A stretch of DNA of 36,916 nucleotides, taken from the NCBI GenBank assembly GCA_016196285.1, contig JACPXY010000054.1, positions 1 to 36,916 of the forward strand, in the 5' to 3' direction. Source of the stretch: Candidatus Pacearchaeota archaeon (GTDB taxonomy: Archaea; Nanobdellota; Nanobdellia; Pacearchaeales; GW2011-AR1). Shown here in pieces: positions 15,067-22,283 of the stretch (position 1 is the first letter of the stretch; the number at the start of each line of letters is the position of its first letter). A program made the position numbers and the translations under genes. The notes under the pieces are model-generated. The model was given only the letters and a program-made list of their open reading frames with translations. It had not been told where the DNA came from and did not search any database.

Positions 15067-15689
15067 TATTTCTTTGCCTCCATGATCTCTCTTGCTTTAA
15101 GCACCACGTTTGACCTTTTAAACCGTGTGCCTCCGCGTCGTGCAGGACGTGAAGCCCAGGAAGCTGAAGCCCAAGTAATGCGTGTCTTATCTAGGTCAAG
15201 ACCGTTTACGACTACATTGCCTTTTAGACCCTTTAAGATAGTTATGAATAAGCGTGCAGCGGTAATAGGATATCTGCCTGACATCATGTCTCCTTTTCTA
15301 TGCGGGATCTCTCCCTTGAAGGGAATGGCGCGCTTAAAAAGAGTGACTTCTTCTAACTCTTTAATTGCAAGGTCAATAGGTTTGTTCTTAATGAATGTGC
15401 AGATATACATGCAGTGCTTCTTTGACGCATGCAAACTAACTCCGTTGGCAATTGCCTCTTCCTTCTTTATCCTCTTATTTTCTGGTTTTAGTTCTTTCTT
15501 AGTCTCGGAAGGGGCAGCAGGTTCAGGCTGTGGAACAGCAGATGGTTGAACTGGCTGGGTTGTTGGAGTTGTCTGGACAGCGATTGGTTTCTCTTCTTTC
15601 TTCTGCTGAGCTGGTGCTGTGGGTTTCTGCTTAGGCTCTTTATGAGCTTGTTTCTTCTCTGATAATTGGACTGATTTAAGTTCTGCCAT
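15066..15689 (-). CDS. rpl22: Ribosomal protein uL22 with long low-complexity N-terminal extension
   Basis: uL22 lines the peptide exit tunnel. From the ATG at 15689 it is 207 residues, against about 150 in most archaea. Residues 1-85 are a Pro/Gln/Lys/Glu/Thr-rich extension (for example QKPTAPAQQKKEEKPIAVQ and QPSAVPQPEPAAPSETKK). The L22 domain follows: ANGVSLHASKKHCMYICTFI, GRYPITAARLFITILKGLKG and ITWASASWASRPARRGGTRF. The start is 1 nt after the rps19 stop; the longer open frame lies inside rps19. Confidence 0.93.
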   Translation of the reverse strand: MAELKSVQLSEKKQAHKEPKQKPTAPAQQKKEEKPIAVQTTPTTQPVQPSAVPQPEPAAPSETKKELKPENKRIKKEEAIANGVSLHASKKHCMYICTFIKNKPIDLAIKELEEVTLFKRAIPFKGEIPHRKGDMMSGRYPITAARLFITILKGLKGNVVVNGLDLDKTRITWASASWASRPARRGGTRFKRSNVVLKAREIMEAKK

Positions 15690-15690
15690 G

Positions 15691-16098
15691 TTACTTCTTC
15701 GCAGCTGCAGAGCTCTTGGTTGCCCCAATGCCTGCAGTTCCGTGCGCGACTTTAACTCGTGTCAATGAAAACTCACCGAGACGATGACCTATCATCGTAT
15801 GTTTTATGAGTACGTCATTGAATGTTTTGCCATTATAAATTCCGATGTTCATGCCAACGAGACGAGGCACAACGACGATGTCCCTTAGATGGGTTCTAAT
15901 TTTCTTGCTGTTTGCGACCGCAGTCTCGCATCGTCTTACAAAATTCTCAATTGTCTGGAAGTTCCGCAATACAGAACGGCGTGAGCGTGAAGAGAGGTAT
16001 TTTGCGCACTCCCTCACATCAAGCTTCTTTAATTCCTCGAGATTCTTGCCTCGATAAAAGACTTCCTTAGACTTAATGAATACTTCCTCAGATGCCAT
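15691..16098 (-). CDS. rps19: Ribosomal protein uS19
   Basis: uS19 is a small-subunit head protein that contacts uS13 and the intersubunit bridges. The 135-residue sequence has the archaeal form: VFYRGKNLEELKKLDVRECA, RTHLRDIVVVPRLVGMNIGI, then the signature GKTFNDVLIKHTMIGHRLGE FSLTR. Its start lies 11 nt inside the end of orphan ORF C, with a GGAGG site about 10 nt upstream. Confidence 0.95.
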   Translation of the reverse strand: MASEEVFIKSKEVFYRGKNLEELKKLDVRECAKYLSSRSRRSVLRNFQTIENFVRRCETAVANSKKIRTHLRDIVVVPRLVGMNIGIYNGKTFNDVLIKHTMIGHRLGEFSLTRVKVAHGTAGIGATKSSAAAKK

Positions 16099-16348
16099 TA
16101 GTTAATGCCTCCAATTTCTTATTAGCTATTCGCAATCTCTTCGATAATTCTTCTGCCGACTTGTTAAATTCTCTTATTATGTCTGCCCTCTTATCTTTAA
16201 AGTGCCCATTTACTAGGAGTCCAGCAGCCATAATAACTTCTAAAGCAGATAAAGAATAACTTGTACCTCCAGTCGTACCTTCCTGATAAGCAGTTAGTAA
16301 AGCAGAACTGTATAATGCTCCGGCTACGATATATCGCGCTATCTTCAT
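16088..16348 (-). CDS. Orphan ORF C, small membrane protein between rpl2 and rps19
   Basis: I do not recognise this 86-residue protein. Residues about 4-21 (ARYIVAGALYSSALLTAY) and 31-46 (YSLSALEVIMAAGLLVNG) are hydrophobic and could be two membrane helices or a signal plus one helix. The C-terminal half (DIIREFNKSAEELSKRLRIA) is a charged helix suited to coiled coil. Its ATG overlaps the rpl2 stop by 1 nt behind a GGAGGA site, and it overlaps rps19 by 11 nt. The DNA is A/T-rich. rpl2 and rps19 are usually adjacent, so this is an insertion of unknown function. Confidence 0.55.
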   Translation of the reverse strand: MKIARYIVAGALYSSALLTAYQEGTTGGTSYSLSALEVIMAAGLLVNGHFKDKRADIIREFNKSAEELSKRLRIANKKLEALTNGI

Positions 16349-17046
16349 TATCGAGTCCTCCCTGTTCTTCTTGGCCTGATATGACCGACACGCGTTCCTG
16401 GCGGCGCATTGCGCTTCGCAATCTTTGACTTAATGCGTTTGCCTCTTCCTGAGCCAAATGGATGGTCTATCGCATTCATCTTAACTGCAGATGTTCTCGG
16501 CCAGAGCTTATTTCGCGCCTTCATCTTATACCACTTCGGACCTGCCTTTATAAATGGTTTCAAGTTTCGTCCAGATCCGGCGATAACACCTATTGTCGCT
16601 CGGCAATCTCCTGAGAGCATAATCTCTTTCTTGTTCGGCATGAGGAGTGCAATTTTATTGTGCTCGTGCTGTTTTACAACTTGTGCGCTTGAACCAGCTG
16701 ACCTAATCATTTTCCCTCCATCTCCTGGATTGTTCTCAATATTGTATACTGCTGAACCTGGAGGAATTAATTTTAGGGGGAGAATATTCCCGATAAGAGG
16801 CTGAGTAGCGTTGACACTTATCTTCTGACCAGCTACTGCGCCATTGAATGCAGGAATGTAAAATAGCTCTGCTCCTGCTCGCACCTTTAAGAGCGGGGCT
16901 GAATGCGCTGCAGAATGAATGATAGAAAGTATCTCTGCTTCTCCTTCGTGCATTGGATACTTAATCTTGTAGATGTATGCTCTCTTCCTGGCTTGATAGG
17001 TGAGCGAACCGTGTCCTCTTGCTTGTGAGATAATGCGCTTGCCCAT
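16348..17046 (-). CDS. rpl2: Ribosomal protein uL2
   Basis: uL2 is required for subunit association and peptidyl transfer. The 232-residue protein is typical for archaea. Segments include RIISQARGHGSLTYQARKRA at the start, the RNA-binding NIENNPGDGGKMIRSAGSSA and the C-terminal MNAIDHPFGSGRGKRIKSK with the conserved His of the peptidyl transferase region. It starts 1 nt after orphan ORF D and ends at the start of orphan ORF C. Confidence 0.96.
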   Translation of the reverse strand: MGKRIISQARGHGSLTYQARKRAYIYKIKYPMHEGEAEILSIIHSAAHSAPLLKVRAGAELFYIPAFNGAVAGQKISVNATQPLIGNILPLKLIPPGSAVYNIENNPGDGGKMIRSAGSSAQVVKQHEHNKIALLMPNKKEIMLSGDCRATIGVIAGSGRNLKPFIKAGPKWYKMKARNKLWPRTSAVKMNAIDHPFGSGRGKRIKSKIAKRNAPPGTRVGHIRPRRTGRTR

Positions 17047-17047
17047 G

Positions 17048-17383
17048 TTATATTCCCCTGCTCCTTAGATATTCCTCTGATTCTGAAGGTGTTCCTTGAG
17101 ACAAGATTATCTGATTATATACTACTAAGTTATCTACGAGCACGAATTCATGCAAGCCGACAACGACTGCTTTACTTCCTGCAAATGGCCTATAAGCAAA
17201 GAAATGAAGCGTTGTCTCGCCTCCAGGCAGTCTCCCGCTCCCGAGATATAGTGCTTGTGCCTTTGAAGGAGAAAGAAAGTCAGTTCCTTCCTCTATTGCT
17301 TTAAGTCTTTGCTTATCTGCAGTCAGGATACATACTTGAGTATGATTGAACATCTCTCTGAGGGATTTTAATTCTAAATTCAT
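17048..17383 (-). CDS. Orphan ORF D between rpl23 and rpl2
   Basis: I do not recognise this 111-residue protein. It appears to be a soluble mixed alpha/beta protein (HTQVCILTADKQRLKAIEEG, then TTLHFFAYRPFAGSKAVVVG and a valine-rich strand VLVDNLVVYNQIIL). It has one Cys and no membrane segment. It is separated from rpl23 and from rpl2 by a single base on each side, with GGAG-type ribosome sites for itself and rpl2. rpl23 and rpl2 are normally adjacent. Function unknown. Confidence 0.6.
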   Translation of the reverse strand: MNLELKSLREMFNHTQVCILTADKQRLKAIEEGTDFLSPSKAQALYLGSGRLPGGETTLHFFAYRPFAGSKAVVVGLHEFVLVDNLVVYNQIILSQGTPSESEEYLRSRGI

Positions 17384-17384
17384 A

Positions 17385-17627
17385 TTAGATAACTCCTATC
17401 TTCGTCGCAACATCAATTGCAGGATTTGTTTTGACGAGCTTGACATATGCAAATTTTCTGTTGCCGCGAGTATGTGTGCGCACTGCACTGACTTTGACGC
17501 TGAACAATGATTCAACCTCTCTTTTAATCTCATCTTTCTTAATCTGACGCTCAACTTGGAATAGCAAGGTGTTCTCCATATCAATCAGCTTTACAGCCTT
17601 CTCCGAGGTAATTGGCTTGAGAATCAT
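17385..17627 (-). CDS. rpl23: Ribosomal protein uL23
   Basis: uL23 sits at the tunnel exit and is the docking point for SRP and the Sec translocon. The 80-residue archaeal form is complete: ILKPITSEKAVKLIDMENTL, LLFQVERQIKKDEIKREVES, and the C-terminal VKVSAVRTHTRGNRKFAYVK. It overlaps rpl4 by 4 nt. Confidence 0.95.
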   Translation of the reverse strand: MILKPITSEKAVKLIDMENTLLFQVERQIKKDEIKREVESLFSVKVSAVRTHTRGNRKFAYVKLVKTNPAIDVATKIGVI

Positions 17628-18385
17628 GCGAGCTCCTCCAATGCCTGCTTGGTATAGAGAGTGAGTCTGCCTAGAGGATAGAGGTCATGAATGCGTATCT
17701 CTTTTGTGCTCTTAACCTCTATTCCTTTGAATACTGCAGTTTCTTTGGTGCTCTTGATTACCAACAGGCCTGCATTTGATTTATACTTTCTGCCGCGGCG
17801 TTTGCCTTTGCCTGCACGCACTGCTTTCTGCTTCATTACTAATGCTGCTGCTTCTCCGAAGATGGCATGGAGTGCTGCCGACAATTCTTTGGTTTTCTTC
17901 GGCAAGGATTCAATGACTGCTGAAGAGTTCTGCTTTGAGAGAGAGGTGTAGCGCTGTGCTATGCATGCTGCACTGAAAGTTGCCGCAAGTGCTGCATGCA
18001 TTGCCAGTACTTGCTCTTTTTTATTTATTTTACGATAGGCAAAAGCAGGTTTAGGAGGGTGTGCTGCGCGGCCTCCACGCGACTGTGCAGTCTCTGCACC
18101 AACCCAGTAAAATTGTGTGCCTCTCCGCCACATTACCTTGCGCGGAGCACGCGAGATACCTTTCCCATAGTGGCCTTTCCACTCATGTCTGCGATGGCTG
18201 ATCGTGCCTGATGCTGAATGGCGCTTGCCTGCCTCTGGATAGGAACCATATGGCTGCATGAATGCAAACTTTTCTGCCTCGAAGTATTTTGCAACCATGT
18301 CTTCTCGGATTGGTGTCATGAATAACGCAGGCATTTCTATTTCTGATTTATTTTTTCCCGTTATGTCGTATATTGCTGTTTTCAT
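17624..18385 (-). CDS. rpl4: Ribosomal protein uL4
   Basis: uL4 reaches into the peptide tunnel. The 253-residue protein has the tunnel loop region with the usual G/R/H-rich part (SGTISHRRHEWKGHYGKGIS, then RAPRKVMWRRGTQFYW and GGRAAHPPK). The globular domain ends with NAGLLVIKSTKETAVFKGIE. It starts 4 nt inside orphan ORF E and overlaps rpl23 by 4 nt. Confidence 0.95.
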   Translation of the reverse strand: MKTAIYDITGKNKSEIEMPALFMTPIREDMVAKYFEAEKFAFMQPYGSYPEAGKRHSASGTISHRRHEWKGHYGKGISRAPRKVMWRRGTQFYWVGAETAQSRGGRAAHPPKPAFAYRKINKKEQVLAMHAALAATFSAACIAQRYTSLSKQNSSAVIESLPKKTKELSAALHAIFGEAAALVMKQKAVRAGKGKRRGRKYKSNAGLLVIKSTKETAVFKGIEVKSTKEIRIHDLYPLGRLTLYTKQALEELA

Positions 18386-18630
18386 AAGTTATTCTCCCTT
18401 AACATGATATGATGAGCTCTAAATTCTTTGTCTGTATCATTGAGAGAATATGGCCTACTAGCGTGATAAAGTACTGATCTTATAATGCTCCAAGATATAC
18501 CAGAGATTTCTGCTGGTGAATCTCTTTCCATAGTTGCGCCTCTTTCGCACTTTCCCTCTTTACGAAAAACATAAAGCATTCTTCCTTCAACACGGCAGTC
18601 TATGAAATTTCTTGCATTTTTGCTATTCAT
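18382..18630 (-). CDS. Orphan ORF E between rpl3 and rpl4
   Basis: I do not recognise this 82-residue protein. It is soluble and polar, with two Cys residues (DCRVEGRMLYVFRKEGKCER) and a helix around ISWSIIRSVLYHASRPYSLN. Its ATG overlaps the rpl3 stop and its stop overlaps the rpl4 start, each by 4 nt, behind a GGAG site at the rpl3 end. Codon use is more A/T-rich than in rpl3 and rpl4. rpl3 and rpl4 are normally adjacent in archaea. Function unknown. Confidence 0.55.
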   Translation of the reverse strand: MNSKNARNFIDCRVEGRMLYVFRKEGKCERGATMERDSPAEISGISWSIIRSVLYHASRPYSLNDTDKEFRAHHIMLRENNL

Positions 18631-19571
18631 ACAATCAGCTCCTGAAATTCATACTTCTTCTTTGCCTGCGTCTTTGTTGGACGCAGTGCTGGAGTGAGCA
18701 AGATCTGGCGCTTTGCCGGCCCCTGGACACTGCCGTGTAAAATAATATATGAGGTCTTGACCTGTCCGTAATTCTTGAAGCCAGTGCCTGGGTTGATATT
18801 CTTTTCAGCAATGCTATTTGAGGTGATGACATTCAGGTTATAATGGACTCTGGAGAACATGCCCAGCTGGCCTGCCATTGGTGTCCTGAAGGTGACTCGC
18901 GCAGGGTGCCATGGACCGAGCGACCCGGGCCTGCGCCTGCCTTTCTCGGACTTATGCTGCTTCAATGAAATGCCGAAGCGCTTGACAGCGCCTGAGAATC
19001 CTTTGCCTGTTGTCAATCCGCGGACATCGACGAGTGGATAGACTGCAAGTTCTTTCAGTGCAAGGTCCCTGCCGATCAACCCTTTCACATACTCGAGCTT
19101 ATTCGCTGCATTAACTGCCACCTCAGCAATATCCGGCGTCTTCTTGAGGTCTGACTGTTTAACCAAGGAATAAATAAGAACCCTCACATCATCAAATTGC
19201 GCAGGCGGCTCAATCTTCTGCGGCTCAGCAGGCAGCTTCACCAGCTTCTTCAGCTCTTTATCTATTGCAACAACCACATCTTTTACAACAAGTCCTTGAT
19301 GATAAAACCGGACTGCATATACTTTGAGTGCAGGAACCTCAAGAATCGTGACTGGAATGGTAATCTTCTTTCCAGATGTCATTGACTTATCGGTGCTGTC
19401 CTTCACGAGCGCAGTAGCCATGCCTACCTTGTACCCGATGAACCCGAGCAATCCCTCTTTCTTAGAATCTGCTTTGACCACGCTCCAGTTCACTCTAGGC
19501 AACGCCTTGGTTGCGCGGACGCGCGGCCAGAACTGCAGACTTCCTTCACGTGGTTTTGATAGTTTTGCCAT
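18627..19571 (-). CDS. rpl3: Ribosomal protein uL3
   Basis: uL3 is a primary assembly protein of the large subunit that reaches the peptidyl transferase centre. It is 314 residues, normal for archaea. Visible parts are the N-terminal REGSLQFWPRVRATKALPRV, the VRGLTTGKGFSGAVKRFGIS segment and the central loop RRRPGSLGPWHPARVTFRTP followed by AGQLGMFSRVHYNLNV. It is the first gene of the superoperon; promoter, upstream repeats and leader lie at 19572-19762. Confidence 0.96.
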   Translation of the reverse strand: MAKLSKPREGSLQFWPRVRATKALPRVNWSVVKADSKKEGLLGFIGYKVGMATALVKDSTDKSMTSGKKITIPVTILEVPALKVYAVRFYHQGLVVKDVVVAIDKELKKLVKLPAEPQKIEPPAQFDDVRVLIYSLVKQSDLKKTPDIAEVAVNAANKLEYVKGLIGRDLALKELAVYPLVDVRGLTTGKGFSGAVKRFGISLKQHKSEKGRRRPGSLGPWHPARVTFRTPMAGQLGMFSRVHYNLNVITSNSIAEKNINPGTGFKNYGQVKTSYIILHGSVQGPAKRQILLTPALRPTKTQAKKKYEFQELIV

Positions 19572-19668
19572 AGTATGGGTGTACTAACTACTCTGTAAAA
19601 TGAGACAACTCCCTCAGGTGGGACCTCGAAAGCTGGCGTTATCAGCACCGTGCGTTCAATTAAATTCT
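19572..19668 (-). promoter_or_regulatory. rpl3 leader with potential stem-loops
   Basis: A leader of about 97 nt is expected between the predicted transcript start (about 19668) and the rpl3 ATG, unusual in a window where most first genes look leaderless. It contains short inverted repeats: GCTG/CAGC (arms 19632-19635 and 19643-19646), GCAC/GTGC (19645-19653, competing with the first) and AGGT/ACCT (19616-19626). It might mediate feedback by a ribosomal protein; this is inference. Confidence 0.4.
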
Positions 19669-19689
19669 GGTATTCCTGCGCAGAGAGGG

Positions 19690-19697
19690 TATTTAAA
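19690..19697 (-). promoter_or_regulatory. TATA box of the ribosomal superoperon
   Basis: The minus strand reads AAAGCTTTAAATACC with TTTAAATA as the TATA box and a purine-rich BRE-like AAAGC before it. Start of transcription is expected near 19666-19670. Confidence 0.6.
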
Positions 19698-19714
19698 GCT
19701 TTTTGTGGGTGAGA

Positions 19715-19762
19715 GTGTTAAGTTTTCGTGGCTTGAATAAGGGTGTTAAGAGGCGTGGCTTT
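19715..19762 (-). repeat. Two tandem direct repeats upstream of the superoperon TATA box
   Basis: On the minus strand AAGCCACG followed by a 3- to 4-nt spacer and CTTAACAC occurs at about 19762-19743 and again at 19734-19715, a spacing of 28 nt. Both lie just upstream of the TATA box, about 30 and 57 bp away. This is the position expected for an activator or repressor site. Confidence 0.5.
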
Positions 19763-19856
19763 TGGTATGCAAAATCCTAAATCTTTAACATTTCATTAAG
19801 TTTAGAAAAAATATCATTCATTTTAATTTCATATTGTCTTTTTTCAATAATAGATT

Positions 19857-19882
19857 AAGGTCTTGCCTTGAGGATAAAGCAA
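19857..19882 (-). repeat. Fragment of the repeat family, inverted orientation
   Basis: The plus-strand sequence here matches the reverse complement of the right end of repeat copy 3 (30135-30160) at 24 of 26 bases, including the GGTCTTG loop region and GGATAAAGCAA. The stem is partly lost. The surrounding 19765-20030 is A/T-rich, contains small palindromes (TTCTTCA-C-TGAAGAA at 19990-20004; ACAATA-AA-TATTGT near 19892) and no gene I can support. Confidence 0.55.
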
Positions 19883-20031
19883 TACAATTAGACAATAAAT
19901 ATTGTTAGATGATGTCTGTAAATATTATCGTATTATGGATAACTATATTCTTCTTTTTCTCTTCTGATGCACTATTGTCTTGTCATAGGTTCTTCACTGA
20001 AGAATCAAAAATTTGAAGCATAATGGTTATG

Positions 20032-20080
20032 TAAAGTCCTTTAAAAGTGGTAACAGGGTAAAGATTTATAAAGGACTTTA
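20032..20080. promoter_or_regulatory. Inverted repeat around the promoter of the 20094 gene
   Basis: A perfect 12-bp inverted repeat, TAAAGTCCTTTA at 20032-20043 and TAAAGGACTTTA at 20069-20080, brackets the BRE/TATA region (GATTTATAAA at 20063-20072; the right arm overlaps the TATA box). The ATG at 20094 lies about 25 nt downstream, so the mRNA is probably leaderless. The layout fits an operator for a dimeric repressor. Confidence 0.55.
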
Positions 20081-20093
20081 AGGGTGGAATGCT

Positions 20094-20456
20094 ATGGAAT
20101 ACAAGCAAGCAAATCTGGCTAGTTTACTCGGAAAACACTTCCGTGATGAGCCGGTGGAGATTGATGTAAAAGTCAGAGGCGTTGCTCTAGATGGTGATTC
20201 GTTTATAGCAATAATCGGTATGCAAGGACAGACTCCTTCTATTGTCGCTCGTGGAAGACCTATCTCACGAGTTGCTGATGCCTTGGCGCTTCTTAATTCC
20301 GGAGTTCAAACACAATGGGATATGAAGATGCGTGGAAGCTATACCACTCGCTCTTACCGCGGTGATGATAACTCTTCAGGAGAACTTACTGTGCACTATA
20401 TCGGGTTCTATAACCTTGGCTTTGCATGCCACGAAGAAGAGCAGGCTCGCCAGTAA
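20094..20456 (+). CDS. Uncharacterised small soluble protein
   Basis: I do not recognise this 120-residue protein. It has no membrane segment. It starts with a helix (MEYKQANLASLLGKHFRDEP) followed by alternating strands (VEIDVKVRGVALDGDSFIAI, then GQTPSIVARGRPISRVADA) and a C-terminal part with conserved-looking GELTVHYIGFYNLGFACH. It is monocistronic, stands alone after a gene-poor stretch and is convergent with the PhoU-like gene, ending 1 nt from it. Its promoter has a perfect inverted repeat, so it may be tightly regulated, possibly by itself. Confidence 0.65.
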   Translation: MEYKQANLASLLGKHFRDEPVEIDVKVRGVALDGDSFIAIIGMQGQTPSIVARGRPISRVADALALLNSGVQTQWDMKMRGSYTTRSYRGDDNSSGELTVHYIGFYNLGFACHEEEQARQ

Positions 20457-20457
20457 G

Positions 20458-21375
20458 CTATTGCTGCTCTGAGGTGAGATGCCACATGAGAATGAGATGA
20501 TTCAGGTCTGCTGCATCTTCCGCGATTTTGACAAGGTGCCTGACAAATCGCGCGTTTTTTGCATTCGTATTAACAAGTTCTGTTGCCTTCTTTCTTACCT
20601 CGTCCCTGAGCGGATAGATCTCATCGACTAGCAAGGGCTTGAACTGATAGAAGAGGTCAAATGACTTCTCCAAGGTTTCCTTTGAAAGAAGGCACACTTC
20701 ATGCAACTGTTTGCTCGGGCGCATGTCGTGCTTGATGGTGCCGCGCCATGAACGCTCAACCTCATCGCTGAGTTTCTCGAGGGCGAAGGAGAGTGCAAAG
20801 AGTATTCTACCCTTGACTGCATCTGCATAGGACATTTTATTGATGGCGCGCTGCAGATAGAGGCAGAATTTATTGACCTCTATATCGCGCATCTTTAAAT
20901 CCTCCATTTGTGCCTGCTGCTTGCCACAGATGTCTTGGATTGCTGCATCATAGAAGAGCAGGATCATTTGAAAGACACGCTTGAAGATATCATCGAGATG
21001 TGGATATTCTCCTGCACTCATGTCTTTAATCATATAAAGATTTTTCTCATGAGAGACTAATGCAAAGCCCAGAATACTGTTCAGGTACCTTACAAGTTCC
21101 CGTGAGATATCTTTCTTTGCAGTGATGTGAATCTCGTCAATGCCTCGGGCGTACAATGCGTTGATGTGGATAAACATATTACGTTCACTCATTCCATCGA
21201 CTATGAGTCTCGCAGTGCCGCCAGGCACAAGGTTGCTTGAGTTGATGATAAGCGTTCTTCCTGCATCGAGCAGGTCGAGCTCTGACTTTTCAGTTATGCT
21301 GTTTTTCCGCACCCACTCGATAGGTAGGGTGATAGTATATGCCTGGCCTGCCTGTTTGATAACCTTGCGTTTCAT
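20458..21375 (-). CDS. PhoU-like regulator with AbrB/SpoVT N-terminal domain
   Basis: This 305-residue protein begins with an AbrB/SpoVT swapped-hairpin DNA-binding domain (KRKVIKQAGQAYTITLPIEW, then ITEKSELDLLD; residues 1-50). It continues with a helical PhoU-type region from about 100 to the end (for example DIFKRVFQMILLFYDAAIQD and a C-terminal VRHLVKIAEDAADLNHLI with the metal-binding-type E-D-A-D pattern). This combination is known in archaeal phosphate uptake regulators. No phosphate transporter is nearby, so the target is unknown. It shares a 62-nt A/T-rich divergent promoter region with the PHP gene. Confidence 0.8.
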   Translation of the reverse strand: MKRKVIKQAGQAYTITLPIEWVRKNSITEKSELDLLDAGRTLIINSSNLVPGGTARLIVDGMSERNMFIHINALYARGIDEIHITAKKDISRELVRYLNSILGFALVSHEKNLYMIKDMSAGEYPHLDDIFKRVFQMILLFYDAAIQDICGKQQAQMEDLKMRDIEVNKFCLYLQRAINKMSYADAVKGRILFALSFALEKLSDEVERSWRGTIKHDMRPSKQLHEVCLLSKETLEKSFDLFYQFKPLLVDEIYPLRDEVRKKATELVNTNAKNARFVRHLVKIAEDAADLNHLILMWHLTSEQQ

Positions 21376-21393
21376 TTTATATTAATAATATAA

Positions 21394-21415
21394 ATTATAT
21401 AAGAAATATATAAAT
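21394..21415. promoter_or_regulatory. Overlapping divergent TATA elements (PhoU-like / PHP)
   Basis: TATA-like A/T stretches on both strands (minus TATATAATTT at about 21393-21402; plus ATATATAAAT at 21407-21416) lie about 25 nt from the starts at 21375 and 21438. They nearly overlap, so the two promoters could exclude each other. Confidence 0.45.
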
Positions 21416-21437
21416 GTATTGATGCCTCTAAATAGGT

Positions 21438-22283
21438 ATGAAGTTCGTAGACCTCCATAATCACTCCATTTATTCTGATGGAAGCGATACTCCCGAGACA
21501 GTTACGCGTGCAGCAGTGCTCAAGGGAACACAGGTATTCGCACTGAGCGACCATGATACTATTGCTGGATGTGAAGCATCACGGAGAGAAGCAGAACGCT
21601 GGGGGATGCTATGGATTCCTGCTGTAGAGGTGAGCACTACCAAATATCATATCTTAGGGTATGGATTTGACCCTGCTAATGAAGAGTTTACTGCTTTCTT
21701 GAAACATTCGCAGCATTTACAGGAAGAAACCTGTATTAAGCGGCTTGACTTGCTCCAGCAGCATGGTGTGCCTATTACCTTCGAGAAACTGAGAACTGCT
21801 TTCCCTGAATCGCGTCTGGGCAAGTACAATCTCTTGATGACCTTGCTACTTGACCCTGAGTGCAGAGCATATGCTAGACAGCATCACGGAGAAGCGTCAC
21901 CTGATGAACTCATGGGAATCTATCTTAGAAAAGGAAGCATTGCAGGAACTGTTAAGAAAGGCGAGACAATTAGCTCAAAAGAAGCTATTTATCAAATCCA
22001 TCAGGCAGGAGGCATTGCGATTCTCGCTCATCCGTTCAAGCAAGTCACTGACATGCATGAGCTTGATGTGCTACTGGAGAAAGGCATTGATGGGCTTGAA
22101 ATCCAGCCGAACTATGGAGCGAAGAACAATCCGTTCAGAGCGTATGCTGAAGCACATGGCATGAAGATGACGTACGGCTCTGACTTCCACGGCCCGAGCA
22201 TTAATCGTCCGCTTCTTGGAAGAGAGCACAACAATCTCATTAATCTTGATGCATTGCTTGCAGGCACGAGGTGGATGAGATGA
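21438..22283 (+). CDS. PHP-domain phosphoesterase (TrpH/YciV-like)
   Basis: This 281-residue metal-dependent phosphoesterase has all expected PHP motifs: DLHNHSIYSDGSD at residues 5-17, LSDHDT at 36-41, the metal-binding Glu in IPAVEVST, ILAHPFKQ near residue 195 and TYGSDFHGP near 249. Bacterial relatives act on 3',5'-nucleotide bisphosphates or short RNA/DNA; the substrate here is unknown. It is the first gene of a three-gene operon: its stop overlaps the next start by 4 nt. Confidence 0.88.
   Translation: MKFVDLHNHSIYSDGSDTPETVTRAAVLKGTQVFALSDHDTIAGCEASRREAERWGMLWIPAVEVSTTKYHILGYGFDPANEEFTAFLKHSQHLQEETCIKRLDLLQQHGVPITFEKLRTAFPESRLGKYNLLMTLLLDPECRAYARQHHGEASPDELMGIYLRKGSIAGTVKKGETISSKEAIYQIHQAGGIAILAHPFKQVTDMHELDVLLEKGIDGLEIQPNYGAKNNPFRAYAEAHGMKMTYGSDFHGPSINRPLLGREHNNLINLDALLAGTRWMR

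Noticed and set aside
18750-18770. GGTCTTG match within rpl3 that resembles the repeat loop
   Set aside because: It lies in conserved rpl3 coding sequence and has none of the flanking repeat sequence.
19600-19660. Possible tRNA or other structural RNA in the rpl3 leader
   Set aside because: No cloverleaf arms or conserved tRNA boxes can be drawn; only short competing stems are seen.
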